A DNA stretch of 63,671 nucleotides from a virus. The notes under the pieces were generated by a model. The model was not told where the DNA came from. It saw nothing but the letters and a program-made list of their open reading frames with translations, and ran no database searches. Both the position numbers and the translations under genes were made by a program. The stretch spans positions 1 to 63,671 of the IMG/VR virus record IMGVR_UViG_3300042894_002234. One strand, 5' to 3'. Positions 32,301-43,400 of this stretch are shown here, in pieces (within the stretch, counting starts at the first letter, position 1; every line of letters begins with the position of its first letter).

Positions 32301-35300
32301 ACATATTCAGGATCAAATCTATCAGGATATTTAGTTAAAAGTTGAGCTTCAAATAAACTTCTAGCTTTTTTAAATCTATAAATAGGCATGCTTTCAGGAT
32401 CCTCATCAGACTCCCACTCAAAATATTTCTTTCTCTCAGTTCTATATTCTAATAGTGTTTGAGTGATACCCATTTCATCTCCTGTTTTGAGATTACCATC
32501 ATTATCATATTCACTAAATAGCTTTTTATATTCTACCCAAAGAGTATCAATCTTAATTCTATTATCAATTTCAATTCTTTCTAATTCATTATCAATTAGT
32601 TTAACACCATTATTAATGTCTTCCATGATTTTATCATATCTCTCCCTGGCCATTTTACCAATTTCAACAGTAACTCCTGCATCATTTACATAAGTCTTTT
32701 TAAAGACATCATAAATTTTATAAACTTCAGGTTTCCATTTGTCATGCATGTATGTTCTTTTCCATTCTTGACGTTCAACCTCAAGAGTTGATGCTAATTC
32801 TGTATCACCACTTTCTAGTGCAGCATCAATATCATATTTAAATTTTGATAATACTACTTCATATCCTTTAAACGGATTTAAGAATCTATGAACCTTATGA
32901 GTTTTAAACTCACCAGTTTTAGGATCTTTATAACCTAGTTCTTCAGTATATGTAATTATTTTACCAAGTTTAGATACTAATTTAAAATCATCTAGACCAG
33001 CGTCTTTTAAAAGTTTTCTAGTCTCAGCTAAAAAATCATTAAAGTTTTTAGTAGCATTAAGTTCTACATCAATTAAAGCTTCTTTAACATATAAAGCAAA
33101 ACTTGATATAAGTTCATCTGGACTAGATACAGCACTCTCAACTAAAATACTTAAACCTAAACCTGATGGTTCAGGAGTTTTTCCTGATATAACTCTAGCT
33201 AGAGTATTTTCATCTCTAATATAACTATCTCTTTCTCTTTCTTTAGCAGCAATTTGTTCAGTAGTTGCACCTCTAGCAACCATTTCAGCAATACTTTTAT
33301 CAAATTCTTTATTAAGAACTTCATTAATGCCCTTCAAATGCGGTGCTAAAATACCTGGTATTGCTGCTTCATTTTGTGCATAAACAGCAGTCATACCAAT
33401 TTTAGCATTATTACTTGCTTTATTTAATAACTCAAAAACAGGACTAGATACACTAATACCTTCATCTACCATTTGTTGTTTAATCTCATCAAAAGTTTCT
33501 AGAGTTTGACTAAGATTTTTTAAGAAATACATATTCTTAGAAATAGTCAAAACTGAATCAACATCTGATCTAGATCTATTAATTTCAAGAATAATTTTTT
33601 CAATAGAATCATTGTAAGATTGTAATGAAAGAACTAATGCTTCAATTTGACTTTTTCTATAGTTGACTAAATCTAAAGGAGCTTCGTTTGTCTTAGTATA
33701 AGTTTGATACTTAGATAATGTAGATGACTCTTCTTGAAAGGGAGCTTCTAATTTTTCTTTTGAAATACTTTCTTTAAGTCCAGCATGTCTTTTTTCAGCC
33801 TCCTTCATGATTTGTTTACCAGAACCAATAAGTTTAAACAACTTATCAATGTTACTCTGTAACAAAGTATCACTAGCTTTAGCCATAAGATCCTTAACAG
33901 AATCTTGCATAGTATTAAAATCAGCTTTTTCTGATTCTGTAATTATCTCTGAACTAATTTCAAAAGAATCATTATTAAGCATTTTAGCAAGCTGATCAAG
34001 ATTAGTATTTGCATTTAACTTATCTATTTTAATCTTACCAAATACTTTACGCATTAGTTGTTTAATAGCATACATGAGTTTATCTATGAACTTAGTAAAC
34101 TCAGTACTCTCTTGAGCATTTAATTCATTGTTTCTTGCTCTAGTAGTTAATGCTCTTACTAAAACCTCTTCTTTAAAATCCTCAGAATTTTCATCATACT
34201 TATAGTACTCTTTTACTGTTCTGATGATTTCCTGACCTTCCTGCGTTTGCGAGAGGGTATCAAAAAGTTTATTAAAGAGAGTAGGGTTTGTTTTCTTAAT
34301 AGCCTTGATAAAAGGGTGACTAAATTCATGGAATACGTTTTCTAAGTTAAGTTTGTCTTTAATAAAGTATACCTGACCATTATAAAAGAATGCAGGTTGA
34401 CCATTATATTTTTCTTGAGTTTCTGATAGTAAGCTTATAGCATCTACTTCTGTAATAAGATTATAAGGTACTCCTCCTAAATTTCTAGAAAGTCTTTCTG
34501 AAATTTGATCTAATAGTTGAGGTGCAATGTTCTCATCAATATCATGCTGTGTTTCATTAAACTGAGCTGATGAATTACTATTCTTAGTACCGTATCTAAC
34601 AAAGCCACCAACTAAATCATTTACTTCTTGTTCGTTTAATGTCTTACCTGTAAATTGTTTAATCCAGTTTGTAATATTTTTAATGAGTTGTTTCCACCAT
34701 GATGGTTGAGATTTATCTACTAATGTTTCTGCCCATCTAGCAGTTAACTCCATTAGTAATTTTATTTTACCATCTCTTGTGTTCTTATTGAAACCATAGT
34801 CAAGTAATAAACTATCTAAATTTTTGTGACCTGTTCTTTGTAATAATTCAGGCAACTTTTGCATTAACTGTTTTTCAGCAGCAAATAAAGCAGAAGCTAG
34901 TTCATTTACTCCTCCTAATTCTTTTGCCATTCTTAACATACCTCTATGAGCTACTTCGTGTATTGCTACTTTAGCTGCTTCTTCTATAGGTGTGTTTGAT
35001 TCTACTACTACTACTTTATCATTATTAGCATCATAATAACCTTGAATTAGATTATTATTAGTTTTAGAAAAAGGTAATTCATCAATTAATCCTTCATTAT
35101 ATGTATTCCAAATTTCTCTCAATCCTTCTATATTTTTACCTTCATCAGATAAATATTCAAATACATAAGGTGATTTTTCTACTGCTATTCTAGCAAGTTC
35201 ATTATAATATGGAGCATCTATATTTATATGTTTTATATTATGAGAATGATTTTCAACTGCTTGTCTTGCTAAATCTTCATTATTTTTAAATTCTGGAAGA

Positions 35301-37444
35301 AGAACATCAAAATGTTTTAATGCTAAATTTAAATTTTCATTTACTTGTTGTAAAGTAACTAAACCTACTACAATATCTCTTTCTTGATAATAATTATTAA
35401 TTTCATCAGCATCAGCATACTCAGGTCCCAATTCAAAATAATCAGGTGGATCATTTGGATACCCATCCATATCATAACCTTCACCGTATGGATTATATGG
35501 ACCATCTGGTTCATCATAATAAATATTATTATTTTGACGATCTTCAATTACATCATCGCTTATACCATTATCTCTAGCATTTATAGCTCTTTGAATGGTT
35601 TGATTATTTAAATCTAGATTATGTTTTTCAAAAAAAGCTATTGTATCATCTAGATGATCTATAGAAGCAGTACCATTATTAGCTCTTGATGTAACTTCTT
35701 TTACTTTTATTTTACCATTAGTTTGTTGAATTTTTCTTCTTTCTAATTCTTCTGTATCGTAGAAAAGAGCATCAATTTCTTCATCCTCTTGCTGAGTATC
35801 AGGATATGCTTCTATACCAGCTACTGTTACACCATTAACAATTAATAAATAGTTGTCATAATTTTCTACATAATGTTCTGTCATAGAACTTGCTGTACAC
35901 CAAGTATGAGGAGATAATTTTCTAAGGAGTTCTACATTTTTTTTAAATGCACTTTTTTCTTTATCCCAGTCTTCTGGTTTATAAGTTTTAAGATCATTTT
36001 CAAGTTTATTTAACTTTTCTTCTGTCTCTTTTATTTGTTTTTCTATATAGTCTTGATTATAAGATTCAATTTGACTTTCTAGTTGATATATTCTATTTTT
36101 AGCATCAGCATCATATGCACTATATGGATAGTCTTCTACTTCTTTTTCCCATAACTCTTCTGCTTGTTTTTTGGTTATAGGTACAATTTTAGTAGATGGT
36201 CTTCCGTTTTCTGTATTATATCCATGAATATAGTAACCTTCATAATTTTGTCCTAATTCATTAACATGTGGTTTATTATCTTTATTCCATCTTGAATAAG
36301 TACTTTCAGTTCTTACATAATCGTATTCTTGAAATCCATATTTATTAGCATCTGTTCTACTAAGATTTATTTCCTGTTTAAAAAATATTTTTTCTTTACT
36401 TTTTAATTCTTCTAGTTCATTAACTAAATTATTATAATAATCAGGTTTTTGTTTTTGTTTTAAAATTTCTAAGTAGTCATTATTTTGTTCAATTACTAAT
36501 TCTGTACTATCCTTAAAACGTTCATAACTATCATATCCTAAAGTATTTCCAGAAGATGTTCTTGGAACATGTACCCAATATCCATTACCACTAGCAGAAG
36601 GTTCATGACCTATAGCATCAGAAACAGACGCTAAAACTTCTTGATCATATAATTTACCTAATCTATTAGCTTCATTAGGTTTATTCATTAGAATACCATA
36701 TGTATTTGTTAAAGCTACTTTGCTTAATTGTAATACATACTTAGCTCTTCTATTTGGATTATTTAGATATTTAATAGCATGTGTTAACATTATATCTTGA
36801 AAGACTAATGGATAATCTGCTAAGGCTGCTTTCCATTCTCTAAAGCTTTCTAATGCTAATGGATTAAACTTAAATTCTAAATATTTATTTTCATCTAGTT
36901 TTCTATTATAAACTTTTTCAATTAACTCTTCTATTTGTTTTGTACTTGTAATGTATTTAGGATGTCCAATTCTACTTTTATTGATACCAAGCCAATTGAT
37001 TAATAATGGATCTGTAATACCATTTGCATAAAGAACATCTTTCATTGCAAATGAAATACCATCACTTCCTAATATTTCATCAGGAACAGTACTTACAATT
37101 TCAATACTATTGAATATTTCTATTGGTAATTTTTTAATCTCATTTTCAAACTCAGGATTGACTACACTATTTTTTCCAAAGTATTTTTCTGGATGCATGA
37201 TATAGTCATATACCTGATAGTTAATCTCATCGTTTACATCATATATATTTGAAACAGTATCAATTTCCTTTAGATAATCAATTGTTTGTTGAAACTCATC
37301 TGTAAAAGTTCCAGCGTATTCTAATAGTGCTTCTTCTTCACTCATAGTATTTCTAATACTTTGATATAAAATAGAAGGTTCATTATTACTAGCTAGTACT
37401 CTTTTTACAGTACCGTTATCATTTCTAATTATTCTACAAGCCAT
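29324..37444 (-). CDS. Giant virion/ejection protein (2706 aa) with two zincin motifs
   Basis: A multidomain protein. A W-C-T-A motif (515-518) with following strands marks a domain recurring in large phage polyproteins. Two H-E-x-x-H motifs follow: H-E-V-A-H (829-833) and H-E-F-S-H (1039-1043), the latter with K-E-E-V-L-V about 40 residues later as in gluzincins. Residues about 1130-2000 are charged coiled coil. The C-terminus has a strong membrane helix (about 2545-2562, L-L-T-I-L-S-A-L-I-P-M-L-F). It starts 2 nt after the polymerase gene. The set matches the giant cargo proteins of crAss-like phages; membrane passage and host-protein cleavage are inferred. Confidence 0.8.
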   Translation of the reverse strand: MACRIIRNDNGTVKRVLASNNEPSILYQSIRNTMSEEEALLEYAGTFTDEFQQTIDYLKEIDTVSNIYDVNDEINYQVYDYIMHPEKYFGKNSVVNPEFENEIKKLPIEIFNSIEIVSTVPDEILGSDGISFAMKDVLYANGITDPLLINWLGINKSRIGHPKYITSTKQIEELIEKVYNRKLDENKYLEFKFNPLALESFREWKAALADYPLVFQDIMLTHAIKYLNNPNRRAKYVLQLSKVALTNTYGILMNKPNEANRLGKLYDQEVLASVSDAIGHEPSASGNGYWVHVPRTSSGNTLGYDSYERFKDSTELVIEQNNDYLEILKQKQKPDYYNNLVNELEELKSKEKIFFKQEINLSRTDANKYGFQEYDYVRTESTYSRWNKDNKPHVNELGQNYEGYYIHGYNTENGRPSTKIVPITKKQAEELWEKEVEDYPYSAYDADAKNRIYQLESQIESYNQDYIEKQIKETEEKLNKLENDLKTYKPEDWDKEKSAFKKNVELLRKLSPHTWCTASSMTEHYVENYDNYLLIVNGVTVAGIEAYPDTQQEDEEIDALFYDTEELERRKIQQTNGKIKVKEVTSRANNGTASIDHLDDTIAFFEKHNLDLNNQTIQRAINARDNGISDDVIEDRQNNNIYYDEPDGPYNPYGEGYDMDGYPNDPPDYFELGPEYADADEINNYYQERDIVVGLVTLQQVNENLNLALKHFDVLLPEFKNNEDLARQAVENHSHNIKHINIDAPYYNELARIAVEKSPYVFEYLSDEGKNIEGLREIWNTYNEGLIDELPFSKTNNNLIQGYYDANNDKVVVVESNTPIEEAAKVAIHEVAHRGMLRMAKELGGVNELASALFAAEKQLMQKLPELLQRTGHKNLDSLLLDYGFNKNTRDGKIKLLMELTARWAETLVDKSQPSWWKQLIKNITNWIKQFTGKTLNEQEVNDLVGGFVRYGTKNSNSSAQFNETQHDIDENIAPQLLDQISERLSRNLGGVPYNLITEVDAISLLSETQEKYNGQPAFFYNGQVYFIKDKLNLENVFHEFSHPFIKAIKKTNPTLFNKLFDTLSQTQEGQEIIRTVKEYYKYDENSEDFKEEVLVRALTTRARNNELNAQESTEFTKFIDKLMYAIKQLMRKVFGKIKIDKLNANTNLDQLAKMLNNDSFEISSEIITESEKADFNTMQDSVKDLMAKASDTLLQSNIDKLFKLIGSGKQIMKEAEKRHAGLKESISKEKLEAPFQEESSTLSKYQTYTKTNEAPLDLVNYRKSQIEALVLSLQSYNDSIEKIILEINRSRSDVDSVLTISKNMYFLKNLSQTLETFDEIKQQMVDEGISVSSPVFELLNKASNNAKIGMTAVYAQNEAAIPGILAPHLKGINEVLNKEFDKSIAEMVARGATTEQIAAKERERDSYIRDENTLARVISGKTPEPSGLGLSILVESAVSSPDELISSFALYVKEALIDVELNATKNFNDFLAETRKLLKDAGLDDFKLVSKLGKIITYTEELGYKDPKTGEFKTHKVHRFLNPFKGYEVVLSKFKYDIDAALESGDTELASTLEVERQEWKRTYMHDKWKPEVYKIYDVFKKTYVNDAGVTVEIGKMARERYDKIMEDINNGVKLIDNELERIEIDNRIKIDTLWVEYKKLFSEYDNDGNLKTGDEMGITQTLLEYRTERKKYFEWESDEDPESMPIYRFKKARSLFEAQLLTKYPDRFDPEYVKKLQEWDDMNTRKVIDKQFYVDKALIIEKINAIYNSLSGSFAEDSKIVEKTKEYWNLIIDQLYAYRDEENHPNGILVSKEKIAKIKEAQEKIQELQDMIKNGNGLSRGEAREYRELKDLSESGRDLTQKQLEDLEQFEIRSSISTIPKGVKQDLKMLYDELSSLQSKKATDYYLEVYNHQIDLHNNRQTAKGLPITVKHFDRFDIDDLARERGFVESMIKKDPEFEEWFMANHNEVERWDDELQMRVKRFERLFLWNQIEPRDPKYVKSMNWKETDKHVHIWGLPSLAYYKQNIKPEFATEEILGVTVDNKEQYLPRLDVPNSPYINQAYFDLKDNNEGAFNILEKIKEFHLKFQEKAPASDKLYMDVPRYEKTSKELTETNKFLSSQGSAAKIAIKNFVNKFRPNAEDTDEGLGIEDKFKLTKLDFFDEDEQKIHISGKTLMDDDQVSLDVITSVLRHMHSIERASKLSEIEPIAKGLMQLLNDPKNQPKDTTKASWYHWITHKIPVFANKRGENIRAKAIKGLIDRTFYNVQQTGFGSDALVLQKLSKVMMQAASFGFFALDIPSGVKNRFGQQLQQAIELAAGTSYDGKSFLKGKMIASKAMMQISGSIYSKGKLPYYAQLVNAFDPSQGMAMEKLPEYITRSIYKDVASPTNILMSPRKFMEIEATLEYFFGVMEFTKVEQTINGVTTEIPYHEAFELVDDRLTLKEGIDEKWGLGGSEFKRKRIFIQEKQNILNGVYSKFDQPEGNRYLFYRMFMFLRKFFITGMVNRFGFSGSLFAPRFRRNNASQTLEMGYWIQSARALSKMLVTYGKHWHYMRPSEKGAVYKALTEIALLTILSALIPMLFGWDGDDDDKYEKLRERQGGPLGSKDFKAFGWLANHLLYQTMSVASENSQYYKVGFYSDMLSNFNLANGPSLQTYGKILGDVIMMVQGDDSAYYSKDVGPYSWQKAESAKILNHIGKAFALTGKTIDPSKAIQDFVSAENIYK

Positions 37445-37446
37445 GA

Positions 37447-40400
37447 TTAAAAATTACAAGAGTTATTTAATTCGTCTAAGATAGCATGAGATTTTATTCT
37501 AATACTATTGATCACATCTGTTGATGTTAAAAAAGAATCACTATTCATCATTTCACGAATAGTAAGTTTACTACTGCCTTTGTCAAAACCTGGATTTCTA
37601 ACATTGAATTTTTCAAATAGTGCTTCAGATAATTGAGCAGTTCCAGCATCATTCATTCCTTTAAGTCCAGACACAGGTATAATAACTGGTCCAGAAAACT
37701 CAGCATTTTTAATTTGTTCAGGAGTATTAAAGGTTGATACATTACTTGCTTTAACTGTAACTGGAATTTTATCACCTGATGTAAAAATAAATAATTTATC
37801 ATCATGTGTCTCAGCCAATTTCAAAACTGTATTTGTAAAATATTTAGGATCCTTTGATTTAGTTGCTTGTTCTCTAATCAAATCTATATCAATTAAATAT
37901 AAGAAATCATTTACTTTCTTCAAAGTATTATCTGATGGTATTACATTTTCATATCTAGTTACTGGTTCAGATACACCTTGTGATACATATTGTTTATTTC
38001 TATTAGAGCTATCAGATGAAAAACCAGGTTTCTTTGAAAATTTTTCTGTTCCACCTGCTCTAACAAGACCTAATCTATTCTTTAAAAACTTCTCAGTGAA
38101 TGTGTTTATATTTCTTTCAACAACAGAATAATCAGGATTATTCAAAATTCTATTAGTAGCCTGCTTAATTTTTTCATTATTAGTAAAGCTTAGAATCTTT
38201 TCTTGAGATATAATAGAATTTAATGAATACTTAGTATTTGAACTAAATCCACTAGATAATATTACATAGTACTGGAACTTTTCAAAGAACTCAGATATTG
38301 CTTTATTAACATGTATATCATCATTTTTAATAACATCAATGTTAGCTAATCTATTTAGTTCTTCATTATAGTTAGTTGTAGTATCTGCATCAGGTTTACC
38401 TTCTTTAAATACTAAATTAGTAATACCAGATTCCTTAGAATAACTTGTAGTCAAAGCATCAAGAATAGTATAATCTTTCTTTAAATATGAATATTCAGGA
38501 TCTCTTAACATATTCATTAGTTGTATAGCATATCCATTATTAGGATCTTCCATATATGAATATGAATTAAGAATATTCTTTAATGCTTTATTAGTAATGT
38601 GATCTTCAACTACTTTAAGTTGTAAAGCTAAAAGAACATCTTTATTTAATATATACTCTTGATACTCATTTCCTTTAAGTTTCTTTAAATTTTCATATAG
38701 TACTTCTCCTGTTGAAGCATCTACAAAATCAACAAGCCCGTATTTGTTTACTTCAAATGTACCAACAGTATCATTTATCTTTTTATTTTCACCAATATCC
38801 GTTCTTAATTTTTGACTGCTAGCTGTAAATAAAAATTCTTTTTTAGTTTTAATTATATTAGATAGTATCTTATCAAAATTAGTTATATCTGTAGATTTCA
38901 ATATACTCCTTTGATATTCTCTTTCCATTACAAAATGTACATACTCACTGAAGTTATTATTGAATGTTTTAGGACTCATTTTAGTTAAAGTATAACTTGT
39001 GTCCTCTGCAGTCTTAACTAATATAGAGTAAGCACCTGTATTGTTATTAGAATAATCTCCATTTTTAAACTGTTCAGCTAATATTTCCATATCAACATAC
39101 ATCTTATCATCTTGAATAAAGACTCCTGTAGGAATGTATCCTGGAATATTAGTTCCCTTAGTGGGAACTTGTTCTACTTTAGTTGATTTTGGTGATACCC
39201 ATCTTGAATAACCATTGAGTTTTTCTTCAGTATATCCTTTTTGTTCTAAATATTTAGCAACAGTTTCATCAGATAAATTACCTTTAGAATATTGATTACC
39301 TATTCTAAAAGAAGCACCAGCCTCTATAGCTTTATTTAATAAAGGTTTATATTTTTCAGATAATGTTTTTTTAATTGCTGCTGCTTCTTCAGTTTTATCT
39401 ACACCACCTCTACCAAAATTACCGCTACCTGATACCATGATTGTATCATTAGCAGTATATTCTCCAGTATTAGCTTTGTTACCCCAAGCTTTAGCATATT
39501 TATCTGTAGAAGATACATTACCTTCTTTCATTATAGTACCGAATCCAATAAACTGAGTAGATTCAGATGCCATCTGAATATCTTTAGCAGCATTACCAGA
39601 CATATCACTAGGTTTGATTCCTGCTTCTACTAATGGATTAGTAGATTCTTGAGTAGTAGGTTCTTCATACTTTTTAGAATTAGTTAAACCACTTACTCCT
39701 GCTCCTCTATCTACTAGTTCTGTAGCAATACCCAACTTAGTTTGCAATTCATTCTGTAACCATTCTGCAAACCTTGTAGGCAACTTAGCTTTTTCCATTG
39801 CAAAACCACCAGTAGGAACTATAATTCTTTCATACTTAGAATTAACAATATTGTTTATTAATTCAGTATTGAGTTCTTTAAACTTAGTAAAGTCTGCTTC
39901 AGAATTTGTAAAGTTAGCTCCAGCTTTCTGCATCTTCTTTGTTACAATAGCTAATGCATTAGGATTTCTTTCTCCTTGTTTATTAGTTCTAATAACAGCC
40001 TGGGTTGTTGATACATTATAATCAGTACCTAGTTTTTCTGCATTCTCAGTAAAAATGAAACCATACTTTGGATAGTCTTCTGGAGTTTCCTTAGTGTAAT
40101 TCTTTTTAGCAAAATGTAGTTTATCAGTAGGTAAAGACTTAGTTGCTTTTTTATTTACAACTCTGTCATATTCTTTACTGTTTACATCAACTATCTCATA
40201 ACCTTTATAAGCTCCAGTTTTAGGATTAAAATCTCTTAATGCTGTTAAAGTAATAGCTGTTGTAAAATCATTTTTATATTCAGATATTAATTTATCATTT
40301 CCACCAAAAATTTCTTTTACTCTATCATATATATTAGAACCAAATACTAAACTGTTCTTATAGAAATTCAATAGATACTTATTTAAGTTAGGATGATTTC

Positions 40401-43400
40401 TAACTTTAAACATATCTCCAAACATCTCCATTTGCATTTCACTGACATCAAAGTTGTGAAGAATAGTATCATTATATAATGCTTTTAATTTATCCTTTGG
40501 AAATATCTTAAGAACATTTGCCTCATCTTCATCCTCTTCTATAATACTATCTTTCTTTACAGTTCTTGCATAAGCATCATACATTGTAGTAGATGTCTTA
40601 GTATCAAAGTTTAATGCAGATTTGATTTTAAATAGACCATTTGCAACATCTAATATTTCTAAAAAGTGTGCAAATACAGCCATATCTGTTTCATTACGTT
40701 GCCATGCAGGATCTAAACTAGCTTCTAATCTATCTTTTAATTCCTTTTCAGTTATATTCTCAATTCCTTTTGTAAGGTCTATAATCTCATCATATAATTT
40801 ATGACCAGTAGTATATTGATCTAAACCTAACATTCTAGTTTTAAGTTTAAATTCATTCTCTGGTAAATTATTTTTAACTACTACTTCACCTTTATCATTT
40901 TGTTCTAATTCTTGAGATAAAGCAGCTAACGGGCTTTTCATTTTCTTAAGAGTATCAAAGTACTCTCTTACTAATGGATTAGCCAAGAAATACACAGCTT
41001 GTTTAAATGGTACACCAGCTTGAACTAAATACAATAAAGATGGTGATGCTTCAGGAGTACCCATTACATATGCAATCCAAGGATCTTTAGCAACATCTAC
41101 CCATCCATTAATCAACTGATTAATTAAATCTGAGATCTTAGTACCTTCTGTATTAAATATATTAGATAGAGATATATTACCATTATTCATTTTATTATGG
41201 TTTAATAGTAGTCTATTCTTTCTTGTTTGATATACAAGTTTACCTGTTTTTTTATCTGTTCTACTGTGCTCAAATGTATCATTTAGATACAAACCAACTT
41301 GATTGAATAGTGCATTGTAAGCATTATCTACAGCACCTATACCTAAAGCTTTTTTACCAACTGAGTTAGAGAATTGCTTATAAATATTATATCTTGTTTC
41401 AAATATTTTAGTAGGAGATACCGATCTTGTTTTAACTTTTTTAGCAGGATCTGTTTCTAAATCATCAATGAATTTCATAGATTCAGGATCCTGATTAAAA
41501 TTCTTCTTAGGATTATATGATTTAGCAAAATACTTAAGCATCTCTTTAGACAATGGTTGTACTAAGTCAGTATCATTAGGTCTAATTAATGCTGCAGCAA
41601 TCTCAGGAGCAGATAAAATATTTATGATATCCTGAGTAATATTATTTTCCAATCCAGCATTACCTACTGTATCAAGTTTAACTACTGATTTATCTTTACT
41701 TAAAAAGATATTAGGAAAGAATATAGATAACTTATCAATATCAAAGTCACCACCTGACTTACTTACAATCTGTGTTGGTGGAACTACAATGTTACCTGCA
41801 GACTCATCTAAGAATTCTGCAACCTCCATCATTTCCATTGAATTAAATCCTTGAACTGGAATACGTACACCAGTAAGTCTAACCATTGCACCATATTCTT
41901 TCATCCATTTTGGATCTTTCAATGCTAGATTAAGACTCTCTCTGTCTCCAATAACTTTACCATTATGTTTTAGATATAGTAATTTCTTAAACTGTCCTTG
42001 CAATGCAATTTTAACTTGCATTGGTAATGTATTACCAGTATCAGGATCCTTTCTATAAGTCTCAAGTTCATCATATCCATATTTTTCTGCTTCCTCTTTT
42101 GAAACACCTTTCATTCTTTGCATTTCAAAACCTGATACTGCTGCTTGAACTAAAGGTTCTCCATTTACTTTTCTTCTTACAATTCTTTTATTTACAATAG
42201 ATAATAATATCTCTTCAATGTTTTCAGCATTTAAAGCATAAGATAAATCATAAGCAAATTTGCCATTTTCAATTTTGGTAACCGCATCTTGTAAATGTTC
42301 AGGAAAATCTCTTCTAGACATTTCCTTTTTAATAATCTTAGCTAAAGATTCTGCATTAAACTTACCATCTTTCTTAAGTTCAATCTCATCTCTTAATTCT
42401 TGTTTATTAAAATCAATATATTTCTCAATATTTTTTAAATATGATTTTACTAATCTTTCAACATTAGGAGTTAAGGGAACACCTTTTTCAAATAACTCAT
42501 TAATGATTAATTTTCTCATTTGAGTAGAGAATACTACTTCTCCTTTAAACTCATCATTAATAGATACTTGATTACGTAAAAACTTAATATTGATCTCATT
42601 AACAATAAAAGGTGCATCAATAGGCATCGCTGTTCTTGTAGCAAGATCTGAATATAGATTATCAGATTTACCATCTGCATAAGTTCTTGTAGCAGTCTTA
42701 GAACCAGATTTAAATGTAGCATAATGTACATTATCATTCATCATACGTTCATGAAGTAGTTCTAGATTTTTACCTTTAATTACCTTTGGTATAAGTGGCA
42801 TTAATGAAAACTTATGAAGAGCATTTAAATGGTACTTATCAGTTTTAATAGGACCATAATATTGATATTTTCTAGGTGGAAAATACTTCATTACTTCATC
42901 TATACCAATTTCTTTACCTTCTACAATCTTAAGATAAAGATCCTCTTGAGATTGAGACCATTCATTGGATAGTTTTGCTAGCATTCTATATGCATCAAAA
43001 GTTAACCAACCTTGACCATCACCTTCTTTTATTTCATCTGCAAAATATTTCTTAATTGATTTAGCAACTTCTTCATCCACTCTATCTGTTAGTGCTTTAC
43101 CTTTTAGACCAAATGCAGTAAAGTCTTTTGTATATTTTTCTTTAAAGGTATCTGCATATTCTGCAATTAGTTTATCATTCTGAACTTGAATATCATTAAG
43201 AACAGCAGTTCTTACAATACCATCTTTGTCAATTCCATAACTGTTATATCCACGTTTGCTAGCATACTTATTACCAAATAGTTCATTATATCCTCCTATG
43301 ATTTCTTTGTCACTCATAAAAGTTCTACCAGTAGAACCAGCAGAAGAGTTACGTTTATGAAATTCTTCTTTTAATAAATTGTATGCAGAAATATCACCAT

